Shown: piece by piece, positions 28,712-28,712 of the stretch
Numbering within the stretch: the first letter of the stretch is position 1
Layout: every line of letters begins with the position of its first letter
Assembly (NCBI GenBank): GCA_039917655.1
Contig: JBDSJC010000237.1
Location: 1-28,712 of the forward strand
Direction of reading: 5' to 3'
Length of the DNA: 28,712 bases
Source: PNKC01 sp039917655
GTDB lineage: Bacteria; Chloroflexota; Dehalococcoidia; Tepidiformales; Tepidiformaceae
Notes under the pieces: generated by a model
Database searches by the model: none
What the model was told of the DNA's origin: nothing
The model's input: the letters and a program-made list of their open reading frames with translations, nothing else
Translations under genes and position numbers: made by a program

Positions 28712-28712
28712 C

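Overview
The window is high-GC bacterial chromosome with no rRNA, tRNA, CRISPR array, phage gene or transposase that I can recognise. The gene content (dnaN, acyl-CoA carboxylase carboxyltransferase, TesB thioesterase, TetM/OtrA-like GTPase, otsA/otsB, CorA, tandem ABC-2 exporters), the small 'HHWxIExxNGPxSxGxCKxCG' zinc-ribbon protein and frequent GTG starts fit a member of the Chloroflexota, perhaps Dehalococcoidia-like. That placement is an inference from gene families and has not been tested.

Layout. (1) 1-164, minus: 3' part of a DUF1003-like membrane protein, followed by a perfect 13-bp inverted repeat. (2) 390-8986 is a signalling island: a FIST sensor and a soluble histidine kinase form a minus-strand pair with GTGA stop/start overlap. 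A PAS-only protein diverges from them, then comes a CHASE3-PAS membrane histidine kinase, then a large minus-strand LuxR-type ATPase regulator. No receiver-domain response regulator is present. (3) 9187-10202, plus: a tight three-gene operon of a DUF4242 protein, a 44-residue secreted micropeptide and a 194-residue exported protein. A 62-residue zinc-ribbon protein lies convergent to it. (4) 10847-16168, plus: CorA-type transporter, an exported Cys-containing protein, then an ATPase-permease-ATPase-permease ABC-2 operon with overlapping or coupled starts. (5) 16173-18599, minus: a 53-residue orphan and otsA-otsB (trehalose synthesis, coupled by 7-nt overlap). An SGNH-like hydrolase gene diverges at 18675. 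(6) 19586-23330, minus: an alpha-helical orphan, a PstS-like/CapA-like fusion and acyl-CoA thioesterase II, with a divergent alpha/beta hydrolase. (7) 24293-28712: TetM-like ribosomal protection GTPase (minus), dnaN (plus) with a textbook promoter, and the C-terminal part of an acyl-CoA carboxylase carboxyltransferase (minus).

The most distinctive sequence-level signal is regulatory. Five genes here (CorA, ABC ATPase 1, the 53-aa orphan, otsA and the SGNH protein) have a TANNNT/CATACT -10 hexamer separated from the start codon by exactly six bases, and most lack a good Shine-Dalgarno. This is the geometry expected for leaderless mRNAs. The most unusual proteins are the PstS-like/CapA fusion with altered metal-ligand motifs and the operon-embedded secreted micropeptide. 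I found no complete undescribed defence or mobile system.
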